Shown here: positions 48,914 to 58,909 of the stretch, one piece after another
Layout: each line of letters opens with the position of its first letter
Numbering within the stretch: position 1 is the first letter of the stretch
Assembly (NCBI RefSeq): GCF_905120345.1
Contig: NZ_CAJHOA010000001.1
Coordinates: 62,001-126,000, forward strand
Reading direction: 5' to 3'
From: Denitrificimonas caeni
GTDB taxonomy: Bacteria; Pseudomonadota; Gammaproteobacteria; Pseudomonadales; Pseudomonadaceae
DNA: 64,000 bases
Position numbers and translations under genes: made by a program
Notes under the pieces: model-generated
Database searches by the model: none
Told to the model about the DNA's origin: nothing
What the model saw: the letters and a program-made list of their open reading frames with translations, nothing else

Positions 48914-49593
48914 GTGTCAAAGCGATTTTGACTGATATTGAGGGCACCACCAGCTCCATTGCTTTTGTTTTTGAGGTGTTATTTCCCTACGCTCAAAAGC
49001 ATTTGCCTGCTTATGTCCGCGCCTGCGCTGAGCAAGACCCCAACTCGCCGTTGTTGCAGGCTGTGCGCGATGAAGTGCAAGAGCCGCAAGCAGACGCTGA
49101 GCGTTTGATCGACATTCTGGCGTTGTGGATGGAGCAGGATGTTAAAGCTACGTCGCTGAAGGCTCTACAGGGCTTAGTCTGGCAGCACGGCTATGCCAGT
49201 GGTGAAATTAAAGGGCATGTCTATCCTGATGCGGTTGAGATGCTGCAGGCCTGGCAGCAACAGGGCTACCGTCTGTATGTGTATTCATCAGGCTCGGTGC
49301 AAGCGCAAAAACTGATATTTGCTTATTCCGTCGCCGGCGATTTAACCCACTTGTTTTCCGATTACTTTGATACCACCTCTGGGCACAAGCGCGAAGCGGC
49401 CTCTTATGCACGTATTGCACAAGCCATCGGCTTGCCTGCAGGACAGATTTTATTTTTGTCTGATGTGGTCGAAGAGTTGGATGCGGCGCAAGCCAGCGGT
49501 ATGCGTACCTGTGGTTTGGCGCGGACACAGGGTTCCTTGTTAGGGCATACCACTGTTGCAAGCTTTAACGCTATTGATCCAATGACTTTTTAG
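48910..49593 (+). CDS. mtnC: Acireductone synthase (enolase-phosphatase E1)
   Basis: A 227-residue HAD-family enzyme performing enolisation and dephosphorylation of 2,3-diketo-5-methylthiopentyl-1-phosphate. HAD motifs: [14 protein letters not shown] (nucleophile Asp with the DxEGTT form of MtnC), [22 protein letters not shown] with the lysine, and [14 protein letters not shown]. It is coupled to mtnD by overlap and ends the salvage run. Confidence 0.95.
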   Translation: MSVKAILTDIEGTTSSIAFVFEVLFPYAQKHLPAYVRACAEQDPNSPLLQAVRDEVQEPQADAERLIDILALWMEQDVKATSLKALQGLVWQHGYASGEIKGHVYPDAVEMLQAWQQQGYRLYVYSSGSVQAQKLIFAYSVAGDLTHLFSDYFDTTSGHKREAASYARIAQAIGLPAGQILFLSDVVEELDAAQASGMRTCGLARTQGSLLGHTTVASFNAIDPMTF

Positions 49594-49722
49594 CAATAAA
49601 TAGATCTAGCTGAGGTGAGACGTTTGCTTTTTTATTGAATAATTTAACCTGACTGCTTTACTAGGTCTTTATTCGTAGGGGCTAACTAGCGTACACTGCA
49701 ACCATGATTGCGAGGAGTTACT

Positions 49723-50304
49723 ATGAGCACTATTAATATTACAGAAGCTGCACAAGTCTATTTAAGTGATTTATTAAAAGGCCAAGATGTACCCGGCATT
49801 GGTATTCGCGTATTTATTACCCAGCCTGGTACCAGCTACGCAGAAACCTGCATTGCTTACTGCAAACCTGAAGAGCAAAAAGTTGAAGATACCCCACTGG
49901 TATTGCCAGCCTTTACTGCTTGGATTGATGCACTGAGTGAGCCCTATCTTGAGGATGCGGTGGTTGATTATGCAACCGACCGTATGGGTGGGCAACTGAC
50001 GATTAAAGCACCCAACGCTAAAGTGCCGATGGTCAGTGAAGACAGTCCTTTATCAGAGCGAGTCAACTATTATCTGCAAACAGAAATCAATCCAGGACTG
50101 GCCAGTCACGGTGGCGAAGTGAGCCTGATTGATATTGATAATGGTATTTTAATTTTGAAATTTGGTGGTGGTTGCCAAGGTTGTGGCCAGGCAGATTACA
50201 CTTTAAAAGAAGGTATCGAAAAAACGCTAATGGCACGTATTCCTGAAGTCAAAGGTGTGCGTGATGTGACAGACCACAGTGTGACTGAAAACGCTTACTA
50301 TTAA
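49723..50304 (+). CDS. nfuA: Fe-S biogenesis protein NfuA
   Basis: A 193-residue carrier that stores and delivers [4Fe-4S] clusters under stress. An N-terminal A-type-like domain without its usual cysteines is followed by the Nfu domain with the cluster motif [14 protein letters not shown] (CxxC). ATG at 49723 follows GAGGAG; a start five codons earlier is less likely. Downstream lies a structured non-coding stretch. Confidence 0.95.
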   Translation: MSTINITEAAQVYLSDLLKGQDVPGIGIRVFITQPGTSYAETCIAYCKPEEQKVEDTPLVLPAFTAWIDALSEPYLEDAVVDYATDRMGGQLTIKAPNAKVPMVSEDSPLSERVNYYLQTEINPGLASHGGEVSLIDIDNGILILKFGGGCQGCGQADYTLKEGIEKTLMARIPEVKGVRDVTDHSVTENAYY

Positions 50305-50655
50305 TCAAGTTGCTGTTCAGGGGACTTTAGTCAAATAGATTCAGCGCGTTCTAGCTTATAAAATAATGCGCGCTGAACAAGCTTGAACATTACCCTGCAA
50401 GAGCTTTTTGGTGCAGCTCGACTGCATATGTTTAAGTTGGATGATCCCAACTTAAACAAAATAACTTCTCTATATTCTTAGGCTGTTTTTGCTAAGAATC
50501 TTAAAAAAACCGATATCAGCCACAAGCTGTTATCGGTTTTTTTGCTTAAAAGTTAAGATAACTGACATTCTTTTAGTATTTCATAAATTGACCCTGTTCA
50601 AAGCTCAGCAAGCATGCTAAAAAATAGCTAGCTGCTTGATAAAAAAGGGAAAATA
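50305..50655. other. Structured intergenic region nfuA-ihfB
   Basis: No protein gene is seen. Several hairpins follow one another: arms 50340-50348/50369-50377 (TTCAGCGCG/CGCGCTGAA), 50430-50440/50447-50457 (GTTTAAGTTGG and complement, GGA at the loop edge), 50474-50481/50492-50499 (ATTCTTAG/CTAAGAAT), then the terminator at 50503-50543. A TATAAA near 50358 lies in the loop of the first. It could be an nfuA 3' region or a separate small RNA. Confidence 0.5.
50503..50543. terminator. Strong terminator upstream of ihfB
   Basis: Arms 50503-50515 (seven A, then CCGATA) and 50531-50543 pair perfectly, with an inner CAGC/GCTG pair and loop CACAA. T-runs on both ends allow bidirectional use; on the plus strand it ends transcripts from nfuA or the region between. 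Confidence 0.9.
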
Positions 50656-50937
50656 ATGAATAAGTCCGAATTGATCGAGCGTATTGTTGACCGACAAGAA
50701 CAACTGTCTGTGCGTGATGTTGAGTTGGCAGTGAAAACTATGTTGGAACATATGACGCAAGTATTGTCTTCTGGAGAGCGTATTGAAGTTCGCGGTTTTG
50801 GAAGCTTTTCAGTAAATTACCGAGCGCCTCGAGTCGGCCGTAATCCAAAAACTGGCGAAACGGTTGAATTACAAGGTAAATATGTGCCGCACTTTAAACC
50901 CGGTAAAGAGTTGCGCGATAGGGTAAATGATGGCTAA
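50656..50937 (+). CDS. ihfB: Integration host factor, beta subunit
   Basis: A 93-residue DNA-bending protein of the HU/IHF family. The DNA-intercalating arm is [22 protein letters not shown], with the proline at the arm tip region. With IhfA it bends DNA at specific sites. In Pseudomonas it usually follows rpsA; here rpsA is not upstream. ATG at 50656 after AAGGGA. Followed by lapA at 38 bases. Confidence 0.95.
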   Translation: MNKSELIERIVDRQEQLSVRDVELAVKTMLEHMTQVLSSGERIEVRGFGSFSVNYRAPRVGRNPKTGETVELQGKYVPHFKPGKELRDRVNDG

Positions 50938-50975
50938 GCTAATACTAAATAGAGAGAGTGAGCGCAGAGGATCTT

Positions 50976-51317
50976 ATGCGAAGTTTTAAACGTCTACTGG
51001 TAGTTATTATTGCTTTAGCGCTGGCCGCTGGCGTAGTGTTTTTTACCTTAGAAAACCGCACTACAACTCAGTTGGTATTTTTTGGCTGGCTAACCCCTGA
51101 GTTACCTATGGCGCTGTATGTGCTGAGTGCTTTTGTTTTAGGTCTGATTATTGGCCCGCTGGTGTCATGGTGGCCACATCAACGCATGCGCATGCGCTAT
51201 AACAAGCAAGTTAAGCAGTTAAAAGTTTATGAGCAGCGCATCAGTGCCTTAGAAAAAGCAGCGGCTGAGCAGGATGCAGCCACTCCAGCTGTTGCAGAGT
51301 TGCCCCACGCATCCTAA
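50976..51317 (+). CDS. lapA: LapA-domain (DUF1049) inner-membrane protein
   Basis: A 113-residue protein with two membrane helices (about 5-25 and 43-65) and a C-terminal coiled-coil tail (QVKQLKVYEQRISALEKAA). It matches the LapA/YciS family, which in E. coli works with LapB to control LpxC breakdown and so LPS synthesis. No lapB follows. The ATG at 50976 after AGAGGATCTT is preferred over a GTG at 50958. Probably co-transcribed with ihfB, as in Pseudomonas. Confidence 0.85.
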   Translation: MRSFKRLLVVIIALALAAGVVFFTLENRTTTQLVFFGWLTPELPMALYVLSAFVLGLIIGPLVSWWPHQRMRMRYNKQVKQLKVYEQRISALEKAAAEQDAATPAVAELPHAS

Positions 51318-51367
51318 ATCATATCGAGCAAGGTTGGGGCTGTTTAGCGCCAAAACCTTGCAGGCGA

Positions 51368-52699
51368 TCACATAGGGCTGGAGCGGCCTGTCATTTCTCG
51401 CGCCATTTCCGTTGCGTAGCTGTCTGTCATGCCACCAATAAAATCGATAATGCGCATAAAGGATGTGTAGAGCGTCCAGTCTGGCTGGGGCGCTGTATGT
51501 CCAAGCAAGTCAAAAATACGTCTATTTTTAAATGACAGTGTGCCATGCGTGTGTTGTTCTAGGGCGGCACCACAAAAAGCATTAAGTAAAATTTCTAAAG
51601 TGGTGTAAGCGCCAATTTCATGTAATGTTTTACGCTTGTCTTGGAAGATTTTTTCGCGGGCTAAGGCTTTCGCGTTGATCACACAGGTCTTGGCTGGGCC
51701 GTGCATGTGCTCAACCAGGTCACCTTGCAAGGTGCCGGCCATCAGTGCAGGCTGCTGCTCAACAAAAGCGTGCGCTGCGGCATTGGTTAAATGCTCAATT
51801 GCTTTGCCGCGCAAGATGGCTAGCTTTCTGCGGCGTGAATCTTTAGGCCCCAATTGACGGTAAGTTTCCGGTAGATCATCGCCCACTAAATCGAGGAGTA
51901 GGGCTTCAACTTCGCGGTACTCCAGAAGCTCCATTTCAATACCATCTTCCAGATCAATTAAACCGTAGCAAATATCATCAGCAGCTTCGACTAAATAGAC
52001 TAATGGATGGCGAGCCCAGTGTTCATCATCAATCTTGGGGATACCTAATTTATTAGCGATTTGTTCCAGCAAAGGTAATTCACTTTGATAGCTGCCAAAC
52101 TTATGTTTTTTATAACCTTGAGCACTCGCGTGCTTTGAGCTCCAAGGGTATTTAGAAAAAGCACCAAGGGTTGCATAGGTTAAACGCATACCGCCATCAA
52201 ATTGATGGTATTCAAGTTGTGTCAGTACACGAAAGCCTTGTGCATTACCTTCAAAATTTAAGAAATCTTGGCGCTGCGCTGCGCTCATACTATCCAGCCA
52301 ACCATTGCTAGCGGCCTGTTGAAACCAGTGCCGAATTGCATCTTCGCCCGAGTGACCAAAGGGTGGGTTGCCAATATCATGAGCTAAGCAAGCCGACTGC
52401 ACAATCATCCCTAAATCACTGGGTTCACACCATTGTGGTAGCGCTGGGCGGATCATTTCTGCGACACGCATCGCTAAAGAGCGACCCACACAGCTGACTT
52501 CTAAGGAGTGAGTTAGGCGCGTATGGATATGGTCGTTGCTGGATACAGGGTGCACCTGTGTTTTGCGGCCCAGACGGCGGAAAGCGCCTGAGAAAATAAT
52601 TCGATCGTGATCCTTATGGAAAGGACTGCGACCTAATTCTTCAGCGCTGTGTGAGGTTTTGCCTAAGCGTTCACGATTTAATAATTGATGCCAATCCAC
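51368..52699 (-). CDS. dgt: dGTPase-like HD-domain triphosphohydrolase
   Basis: A 443-residue deoxyguanosinetriphosphate triphosphohydrolase-like protein. HD-domain metal residues are seen in [35 protein letters not shown] and later [35 protein letters not shown] is a family mark. Such enzymes cut dNTPs to deoxynucleoside and triphosphate and affect dNTP pools and phage defence. Start GTG at 52699. Single gene; the 45 bases upstream separate it from the membrane-protein set. Confidence 0.92.
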   Translation of the reverse strand: MDWHQLLNRERLGKTSHSAEELGRSPFHKDHDRIIFSGAFRRLGRKTQVHPVSSNDHIHTRLTHSLEVSCVGRSLAMRVAEMIRPALPQWCEPSDLGMIVQSACLAHDIGNPPFGHSGEDAIRHWFQQAASNGWLDSMSAAQRQDFLNFEGNAQGFRVLTQLEYHQFDGGMRLTYATLGAFSKYPWSSKHASAQGYKKHKFGSYQSELPLLEQIANKLGIPKIDDEHWARHPLVYLVEAADDICYGLIDLEDGIEMELLEYREVEALLLDLVGDDLPETYRQLGPKDSRRRKLAILRGKAIEHLTNAAAHAFVEQQPALMAGTLQGDLVEHMHGPAKTCVINAKALAREKIFQDKRKTLHEIGAYTTLEILLNAFCGAALEQHTHGTLSFKNRRIFDLLGHTAPQPDWTLYTSFMRIIDFIGGMTDSYATEMAREMTGRSSPM

Positions 52700-52744
52700 T
52701 GAGCGCTCTCAACCTGTTAATTGAAGATATGCACCGCTAATCAT

Positions 52745-53098
52745 CTAGTACGTTTTGTTTAGATTATTAGTTCGTGTAGCCGCTGTGGCGGTTTCTGCGC
52801 GGGGCGTTGCCATAAAAAATGGTAATAGGCTGCTAGCAATTCGTACTATAGGTAATAGAGCGCTTGCTGAGCGTCGCTGACGAGTAAGAAAGAAGCTTGC
52901 TAGAGCTACCCCAGCTACAGCTAATAAAGGTGTTGAGCCCTGCATAAGACGGTTTTTGTAACTACGTATTTTCTCAATCGGCTCAAGTAAAACAATACTT
53001 TCGTGACAGATTTTTTGTCTATTTAACTCGAGACGCATCTGAATAAGCTGTTTTCGTAGAGCGATGGGATTGTCTTTTTTATATTTTTGTATTGTCAT
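52745..53098 (-). CDS. Small basic membrane protein, YqjK-like position
   Basis: A 117-residue protein with a basic, helical N-terminus (KKDNPIALRKQLIQMRLELNRQ) and a hydrophobic segment about 58-72 (LLAVAGVALASFFLTRQRR) and a weaker one near 85. No clear family match by eye; the position after a YqjE-like gene and the basic first half resemble YqjK. Its ATG overlaps the YqjE-like stop by four bases. Function unknown. Confidence 0.6.
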   Translation of the reverse strand: MTIQKYKKDNPIALRKQLIQMRLELNRQKICHESIVLLEPIEKIRSYKNRLMQGSTPLLAVAGVALASFFLTRQRRSASALLPIVRIASSLLPFFMATPRAETATAATRTNNLNKTY

Positions 53099-53463
53099 GG
53101 TAACAGTCGCTCTTTGGTTTTTTTAAGCTCCTGCAATGAGGCGCTAAAAGGCGCTTGTATATGGCTTTGTGCAGATTTCATTCGCCAGATACAAAGTAAG
53201 CCTGAGACAGTATAAAAAGCAGACATAGCAACTAATAGCCAGTGTTCGTACTGCTGCCACAGCAAGACAATCAGCAAGCCGTTTAATAATAAAAAGAGCA
53301 TAAAGCCACAGGCAGCAATAAGACCTATCCAGAATAATTGCTGACTGCTGTGATTTTTTTGCTCTTGTAGCTCAAGAGCAAATAACTCAGCATGATCGCT
53401 GAGTAAATCCAGAGTTGCGGCGCCTAAGCGCCGCGAAGTCTCTGAGAAAGACTGGTCTGTCAT
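53095..53463 (-). CDS. YqjE-like phage-holin-family membrane protein
   Basis: A 122-residue protein with two membrane helices (about 42-70 and 76-94) between a helical N-terminus (RRLGAATLDLLSDHAELFALEL) and a charged C-terminus. This is the pattern of the YqjE/holin-like (Phage_holin_3_6) family found beside ElaB/YqjD genes. Despite the family name no lytic role is implied. Two bases separate it from the upstream gene. Confidence 0.78.
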   Translation of the reverse strand: MTDQSFSETSRRLGAATLDLLSDHAELFALELQEQKNHSSQQLFWIGLIAACGFMLFLLLNGLLIVLLWQQYEHWLLVAMSAFYTVSGLLCIWRMKSAQSHIQAPFSASLQELKKTKERLLP

Positions 53464-53465
53464 AT

Positions 53466-53780
53466 TTAGCGCCTAGACACCAAGAGGCCTAATAAGAAAC
53501 CAACGCCAGCACCGACGGCCAAAGACTGCAGTGGGTGTTCACGTACATATTCTTCACTTGTACTTAGCGCTTCTTTACCACGCTCAAGCAGCGCTTGTTC
53601 AGTGGAGCCTAGTGCTTGGCGTGCACGTTGTAAACTCAACTTAATCTGATCGCGCAGCTCTTCGGCTTTATCACCGGTAAGATCAACAGAATGTTGTAGT
53701 AGTTGCTCAGTATCCGATACCAAGGCTTTAAACTCTGCCAATAGTGGGTCTGCGTTGCTAAGTATATTTTTTTTAGCCAT
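53466..53780 (-). CDS. ElaB/YqjD/DUF883 family membrane-anchored ribosome-binding protein
   Basis: A 104-residue protein with a long helical/coiled part (ELRDQIKLSLQRARQALGS) and a C-terminal glycine-rich helix VREHPLQSLAVGAGVGFLLG ending in SRR. This ending is the hallmark of the ElaB/YqjD/YgaM family, whose E. coli members anchor ribosomes to the inner membrane in stationary phase. First gene of a tight three-gene operon with the YqjE- and YqjK-like genes. Confidence 0.87.
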   Translation of the reverse strand: MAKKNILSNADPLLAEFKALVSDTEQLLQHSVDLTGDKAEELRDQIKLSLQRARQALGSTEQALLERGKEALSTSEEYVREHPLQSLAVGAGVGFLLGLLVSRR

Positions 53781-53872
53781 GACAGGTGTACTCCATAAGT
53801 AAATTCAATGTTCATAACATCAGAGTCAATGTAACTGTTATAGGTTCCATTTGAAAGATACTATTTTATAAA

Positions 53873-53902
53873 AAATAAACCCGCTTATAAGCGGGTTTAT
53901 TT
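53873..53902 (-). terminator. Terminator of the OprD porin gene
   Basis: A perfect 30-base palindrome, AAATAAACCCGC-TTATAA-GCGGGTTTATTT, centre at 53887/53888, 18 bases past the oprD stop, with AT-rich ends on both sides. Confidence 0.88.
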
Positions 53903-53919
53903 AATACGAATAATATAGC

Positions 53920-55212
53920 TTACATCAATGGAATGGTGTAGCTAACGATCAGACGGTTTTCGTCAATTTTTTTAGAAATATCTGAGCGAAGTGTTGCATT
54001 ACGCCATTTCACGCCGAGGTTTTTCAATGGGCCGTCTTGGAAGACGTAAGCGATATCAGTATCGCGCTCCCACTCATTACCACTTGATTTGCCAGAGCCC
54101 ATGTAGATGTTGCTACCTTTAATGTAGCGCGTCATCAGGCTTAAGCCAGGCATGCCTAAACCAGCAAAGTTATAGTCGTAACGTGCTTGCCAAGATTTCT
54201 CATCGGTAGCAGCGAAGTCACGAATTTGTACATAGTTGGTTAGGAATGGGTCAACCAGTTCAATATAAGCGTAACCGGTATCGCCAGACATTTTTTGATA
54301 ACCTAGGCCAAAGCTGTTGTAACCCATTTTATAGGTCAGCATTCCAGAAATAGCTTTGTTATCAATACCGCTGTTGCCATCTTCAGTCGTTCTTGCAAAA
54401 CGTAGATCAGTTTTTAATGAGCGATCATCAGCGAGTTGAAGCGTATAAACACCATTGAGGATGTGCTGTTTATAAGCACCATCAAAGTTAGCAAAGTTAT
54501 AACCAGTGCTTAGGCCAGTATCGCCCCACGTGTAATTTACGCCGGCAAAATCAAATTTGCTGGTGACCTTCTGGTGTGCAAGTGAGCGAGTTGATGTGTT
54601 GTTACGCTTACCTTGGTTGCCTGACAGACTATTCAGAACAATAGGCGCATTATCAGTTGAGTTACGCTGATTCATACGACCTAAGCGACCGATGTCAGCT
54701 GTCAGGTTGTCAATTTCTTTACTGTTGACATGCATACCAGTGAACGTTTGTGGAATCAGACGGCCGTCACCTGAGGAAACAGTTGGCAGCTTAGGCATCA
54801 AAGTACCGGCTTTTAAAGTGCTCTGAGATACACGCGCTTTAAAAGTTGCGCCTAGCTCGCCGTGATTGCTCGGAACTTTGCCTTTGTGATCTTTTGGCAG
54901 CAGCAGTTGTGTACCCGCTGTGCCACCACCTGAATCAAGCTTAAGGCCAGCAAAACCATAGGCATCTACACCGACACCAACAGTGCCTTCAGTGAAGCCG
55001 GATTCGTAACGAAGTAAGAAGCCTTGAGCCCATTCCTCTGCTTTTGATTGTGTTGCAGTTTCATGACGGAAATCACGATTCATATAGAAGTTGCGCAGCT
55101 CTAAACTCGCTTTGCTATCTTCAATAAAGGCAGCTTGCGCCACCATTGGAATGCTTAAAGCAACTGCTAGAGTGCCCAAGCTGATTGAACGTGCTAACGG
55201 ACTAAATTTCAT
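53920..55212 (-). CDS. OprD family outer-membrane porin
   Basis: A 430-residue porin. Residues 1-27 are a signal peptide (ending VAQA); mature part starts FIEDSKASLELRNFYMNRDFR, the OprD family opening. GTLMPKLPTVSSGDGRLIPQTFTGMHVNSKEI is also typical, and the C-terminus is a chain of amphipathic beta strands ending SYTIPLM. Members take up basic amino acids, small peptides or organic acids; the substrate cannot be predicted. It stands alone, with its own terminator, divergent from recC. Confidence 0.9.
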   Translation of the reverse strand: MKFSPLARSISLGTLAVALSIPMVAQAAFIEDSKASLELRNFYMNRDFRHETATQSKAEEWAQGFLLRYESGFTEGTVGVGVDAYGFAGLKLDSGGGTAGTQLLLPKDHKGKVPSNHGELGATFKARVSQSTLKAGTLMPKLPTVSSGDGRLIPQTFTGMHVNSKEIDNLTADIGRLGRMNQRNSTDNAPIVLNSLSGNQGKRNNTSTRSLAHQKVTSKFDFAGVNYTWGDTGLSTGYNFANFDGAYKQHILNGVYTLQLADDRSLKTDLRFARTTEDGNSGIDNKAISGMLTYKMGYNSFGLGYQKMSGDTGYAYIELVDPFLTNYVQIRDFAATDEKSWQARYDYNFAGLGMPGLSLMTRYIKGSNIYMGSGKSSGNEWERDTDIAYVFQDGPLKNLGVKWRNATLRSDISKKIDENRLIVSYTIPLM

Positions 55213-55438
55213 TCTTATAGTTCTCCGGGATGCAGACAGAGTCGATCAAATTATAAATAGTTGTGACGTATCCACTAGACCATGCTTAGGTGCATAAGGT
55301 CATTTAGACAATGGTCGAAAAATTACCATCTGGTAAAGTGTAGGCCATTTTGATGTGTCAATGCTGTAATCATTCTTACGTAACAACAGAAATCGCCATA
55401 AGATGGCACACTATGACATATTTTTACAGGACGTCTCG

Positions 55439-58400
55439 ATGTCAGCCTCACAGACGCTACAGCCAGGATTTATTGTTGCACACAGCAACCATTTAGAAGA
55501 ATTGCGAGAGTTAGTCGTGCAGTGGACAAAGATTAATCCGCTGCATGCGCTCGAAAATGAGCATATTTTAGTGCAAAGCAACGGTATTGCGCAGTGGTTG
55601 AAGCTGGCTTTAGCTGACGATAACGGCTGTGGAATTGCAGCGGGTCTACAGATTGGTCTACCAGCACGATTTTTGTGGCAAATTTACCGTCAAGTGTTGG
55701 GTACTGAGACTATTGCAAAAAGCTCTCCCTTTGATAAGGCTCCTTTGACTTGGCGTTTAATGCGCCTTTTACCGCGGATCATTGATCAGCCGGTGTTTGC
55801 CTCTTTGCAGCATTTCTTGGGTAGCGATCCTGATTTACGTAAACGCTACCAGTTGTCTGAGCGTCTAGCTGACTTATTTGACCAATACCAAGTGTACCGT
55901 TCAGATTGGCTCAAGGATTGGGCGCTGGGTGATGATCAGTTGCGACAAATCGATGGTCAGCCACAGGTTAGTCTTGAAAAAGCCCAAGCACGTGAGCCTA
56001 TTGTGGCTTGGCAAGCAGCACTGTGGCGTTTATTGATTGATGATATCGGTGAAGATGTCATCCATAGTAGTCGTGCTGCAGTACATCCGCGTTTTATTGC
56101 TGCAATGCAAACAATGGACAGTGCGCCTGCCGGTTTACCGCGGCGGATTATTATTTTTGGTATTTCTTCACTGCCCGCTCAAATGGTTGAGGCCTTAGCC
56201 GCCATCAGTCGTTTTAGCCAAGTGATGCTTTGCGTGCATAACCCTTGCCAGTTTCACTGGGCAGATATAGTTGAAGATAAGCAATTACTGCGTCATGAGT
56301 ACCGACGACAGAGCCGTAAAGAGGGCTTTCCTGAGGTGTTATCGATTGAGCAGTTACACCAGTTTGCCCATCCTTTATTAGCTGCTTGGGGTAAGCAGGG
56401 ACGAGACTATATTAGTTTGCTCGATCAACATGATGAGCTGGATACTTACCAAACCCAATTTAATAGTCAGGGTCAGCGCGTTGATATTTTCGAAGATGGT
56501 AACGTTGCTACATTATTAGAGCAGCTGCACAATGATATTTTACATCTGCGTCCGTTAGCCGATACACGGGTAACGTGGCCTGCTGTTAACCCTCAGTCTG
56601 ACCAGTCACTGCGCTTTCATATCACCCACAGTGCGCAGCGCGAAGTGGAAGTATTGCACGACCAGCTATTAGCTCATTTCAACGCTGATTCCCGTTTAAA
56701 ACCGCGTGATATCATCGTGATGGTACCGGATATCAATAGCTACGCCCCGCATATTCAGGCGGTGTTTGCCCAGTATGCGCGCGATGACTTGCGCTACATT
56801 CCTTTTACTTTATCGGACCAGGCTGAGCAAAGCACTGAGCCGCTATTGATTGCCATGCATGAGTTATTACGCCTGCCCGAATCACGCCTGACGGTTAGCG
56901 ATATCATGAGTTTGTTGGATGTGCCGGCGGTACGTGCACGTTTCGCTATCCATGAAGAGCATTTGCCGATTTTGCAACGTTGGTTAACAGGAGCAGGCGT
57001 GCGCTGGGGGCTGAATGCTAAGCACCGTGAGGATTTTGCTCTACCGCAAGGCTTAACACAAAATACATGGGATTTTGGCCTGCAGCGCATGTTACTCGGT
57101 TATGCCATGGGTGACAGTGATGCCTATGCAGGTATTCAGCCGTATGACGAGGTCGGCGGTTTAGACGCTGCTTTAATTGGCCCGCTAACGCACTGTCTCG
57201 ATGCCTTGCAAGAGTTACACGAGCAGTTGAGTACGATGCATCTGTTTACCGAGTGGCGCAGTATTTTCTTAGCACTGCTTGAGCAATTTTTCTTAGTTGA
57301 AGAGGATACGGACTACTTATTAATTCAGCGTATGCGCGAAGGATGTGAGCAATGGTATCAGCTGTGTATTGAGGCGGAACTGGATGAGCCGCTAACCTTG
57401 GCGGTCGCGCGTGAAGCATGGCTGAGTAATATCGATTCTGATCATCTCAGTCAGCGTTTTTTAGCCGGTTCTGTTAATTTTTGTACGCTAATGCCGATGC
57501 GCGCTATTCCGTTTCGTATGGTGTGTTTATTGGGAATGAACGACGGTGACTATCCGCGTGTGCAAGCACCATTAGACTTCGACTTAATGGGGACTGATTA
57601 CCGTCCTGGCGACCGTTCACGACGTGAAGATGACCGTTATTTATTATTAGAGGCCTTGCTTTCCGCACGTGAAAAACTCTATATCAGTTGGATCGGACGC
57701 AGCGTGCGCGATAATACCGAGCGTACGCCCTCTGTGCTGATCGCGCAGCTACGCGATCATATAAGTAGTGGTTGGCGCTTAGCTGATGAACAGCCCTTAC
57801 TGGACGCATTAACCACTGTGCATCCATTGCAACCCTTTAGTCAGCATTACTTTGCTGATAATAAAGACCATTCAGATTTGTTTACCTATGCGCATGAATG
57901 GTCTGTTTTACATCAAAAGCCTGCTGCTGACAGCGCGACAGCTTTATCTAAATTCCTACCCGTTAGCAAAATAACGCCAGAGTTGTTGCAGCGTTTTTTA
58001 CGCGATCCAGTCAGGTTTTTCTTTACTGAGCGTTTAAAAGTACATCTCGACCAAGCTGAGCTAGAGATGTTTGAAGATGAGCCTTTTGCCCTGGATGGAT
58101 TGCAACGTCATAGCCTGCAGTCAGAGTTATTAAACGCTGGCCAGCATGCCGCAAGTGATGCCGACTTATCGACAGTCTTAGAATTACACAGTGAAAAACT
58201 GCAGCGCAGTGGTGCTTTGCCAATGTGTGCGTTTGGTGAGCAGGTGCGTGGAGAGTTGATTGAGCCATTGCTGGCCCAGTTGCAACATTACCGCTTGCTC
58301 TGTGAGGCCTGGCCTGCTGAGGAAGAGACCGCACGCATTATTGATCTACAGCAAGGGCAGATTCATCTTGAAGGCTGGCTTGGAGGGTTGCGTACGACAC

Positions 58401-58909
58401 TGCTCAGCGACAACCGAGCGACTGAGTATGCGCGGATTGAGCTTATCCCTGGCAGAATTCATAAAGGTAAAGAGCGCAGTTGGCATCGCTTATTACGGCC
58501 ATGGGTGCAGCACGTCTTGATTAACGCAACCGGTGCGGCAACGCAGACCTTTATCATTGCCCAAGAAAGTAGCATTGCCTTTGCTCATCTTGATCCTGAG
58601 CAGGCTATACAGATTGCTCAGAGTTGGCTGGAGTGCTGGCAGAGCGGTTTAAATGCACCGATCCCGGTGGCGTTAAAAACCGCGATGGATTTCTTGAAGA
58701 ATCAATCGGATGGTAAAGCTAAGTCGGTGTATGAAGGCGGCTTTCAATCTGCTGGTGAAGTACAACACAGTGCCGCTCTGGCACGTCAATATCCCAGCTA
58801 TGCCGATTTAATCGCTGATGAAACCTTTGCTGAGTGGGCGGAGTTGCTCTACGGCTCACTATTTAACGCCGATATTATTAAGTTGGAACGTCAAGGGGAT
58901 TCATTATGA
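55439..58909 (+). CDS. recC: Exodeoxyribonuclease V subunit RecC
   Basis: A 1156-residue subunit of RecBCD, which recognises Chi sites and splits the duplex ahead of the helicases during double-strand break repair. The N-terminal FIVAHSNHLEELRELVVQW and the LVQSNGIAQWLKLALAD block are typical; the inactive helicase fold carries VCLLGMNDGDYPRVQAPLDF and RREDDRYLLLEALLSAREKL. The ATG at 55439 after AGGACG is preferred over 55403. Its stop overlaps recB by four bases (ATGA). Order recC-recB-recD is that of Pseudomonas, without ptrA between. Confidence 0.94.
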   Translation: MSASQTLQPGFIVAHSNHLEELRELVVQWTKINPLHALENEHILVQSNGIAQWLKLALADDNGCGIAAGLQIGLPARFLWQIYRQVLGTETIAKSSPFDKAPLTWRLMRLLPRIIDQPVFASLQHFLGSDPDLRKRYQLSERLADLFDQYQVYRSDWLKDWALGDDQLRQIDGQPQVSLEKAQAREPIVAWQAALWRLLIDDIGEDVIHSSRAAVHPRFIAAMQTMDSAPAGLPRRIIIFGISSLPAQMVEALAAISRFSQVMLCVHNPCQFHWADIVEDKQLLRHEYRRQSRKEGFPEVLSIEQLHQFAHPLLAAWGKQGRDYISLLDQHDELDTYQTQFNSQGQRVDIFEDGNVATLLEQLHNDILHLRPLADTRVTWPAVNPQSDQSLRFHITHSAQREVEVLHDQLLAHFNADSRLKPRDIIVMVPDINSYAPHIQAVFAQYARDDLRYIPFTLSDQAEQSTEPLLIAMHELLRLPESRLTVSDIMSLLDVPAVRARFAIHEEHLPILQRWLTGAGVRWGLNAKHREDFALPQGLTQNTWDFGLQRMLLGYAMGDSDAYAGIQPYDEVGGLDAALIGPLTHCLDALQELHEQLSTMHLFTEWRSIFLALLEQFFLVEEDTDYLLIQRMREGCEQWYQLCIEAELDEPLTLAVAREAWLSNIDSDHLSQRFLAGSVNFCTLMPMRAIPFRMVCLLGMNDGDYPRVQAPLDFDLMGTDYRPGDRSRREDDRYLLLEALLSAREKLYISWIGRSVRDNTERTPSVLIAQLRDHISSGWRLADEQPLLDALTTVHPLQPFSQHYFADNKDHSDLFTYAHEWSVLHQKPAADSATALSKFLPVSKITPELLQRFLRDPVRFFFTERLKVHLDQAELEMFEDEPFALDGLQRHSLQSELLNAGQHAASDADLSTVLELHSEKLQRSGALPMCAFGEQVRGELIEPLLAQLQHYRLLCEAWPAEEETARIIDLQQGQIHLEGWLGGLRTTLLSDNRATEYARIELIPGRIHKGKERSWHRLLRPWVQHVLINATGAATQTFIIAQESSIAFAHLDPEQAIQIAQSWLECWQSGLNAPIPVALKTAMDFLKNQSDGKAKSVYEGGFQSAGEVQHSAALARQYPSYADLIADETFAEWAELLYGSLFNADIIKLERQGDSL

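Noticed and set aside
48901..49593. Incomplete methionine salvage as a sign of gene loss
   Set aside because: mtnA and the other steps are commonly located elsewhere in Pseudomonas genomes, so absence from this window means little.
53095..53463. Prophage remnant because of a holin-family hit
   Set aside because: The protein belongs to the YqjE-type family that goes with ElaB/YqjD genes; no other phage genes are present.
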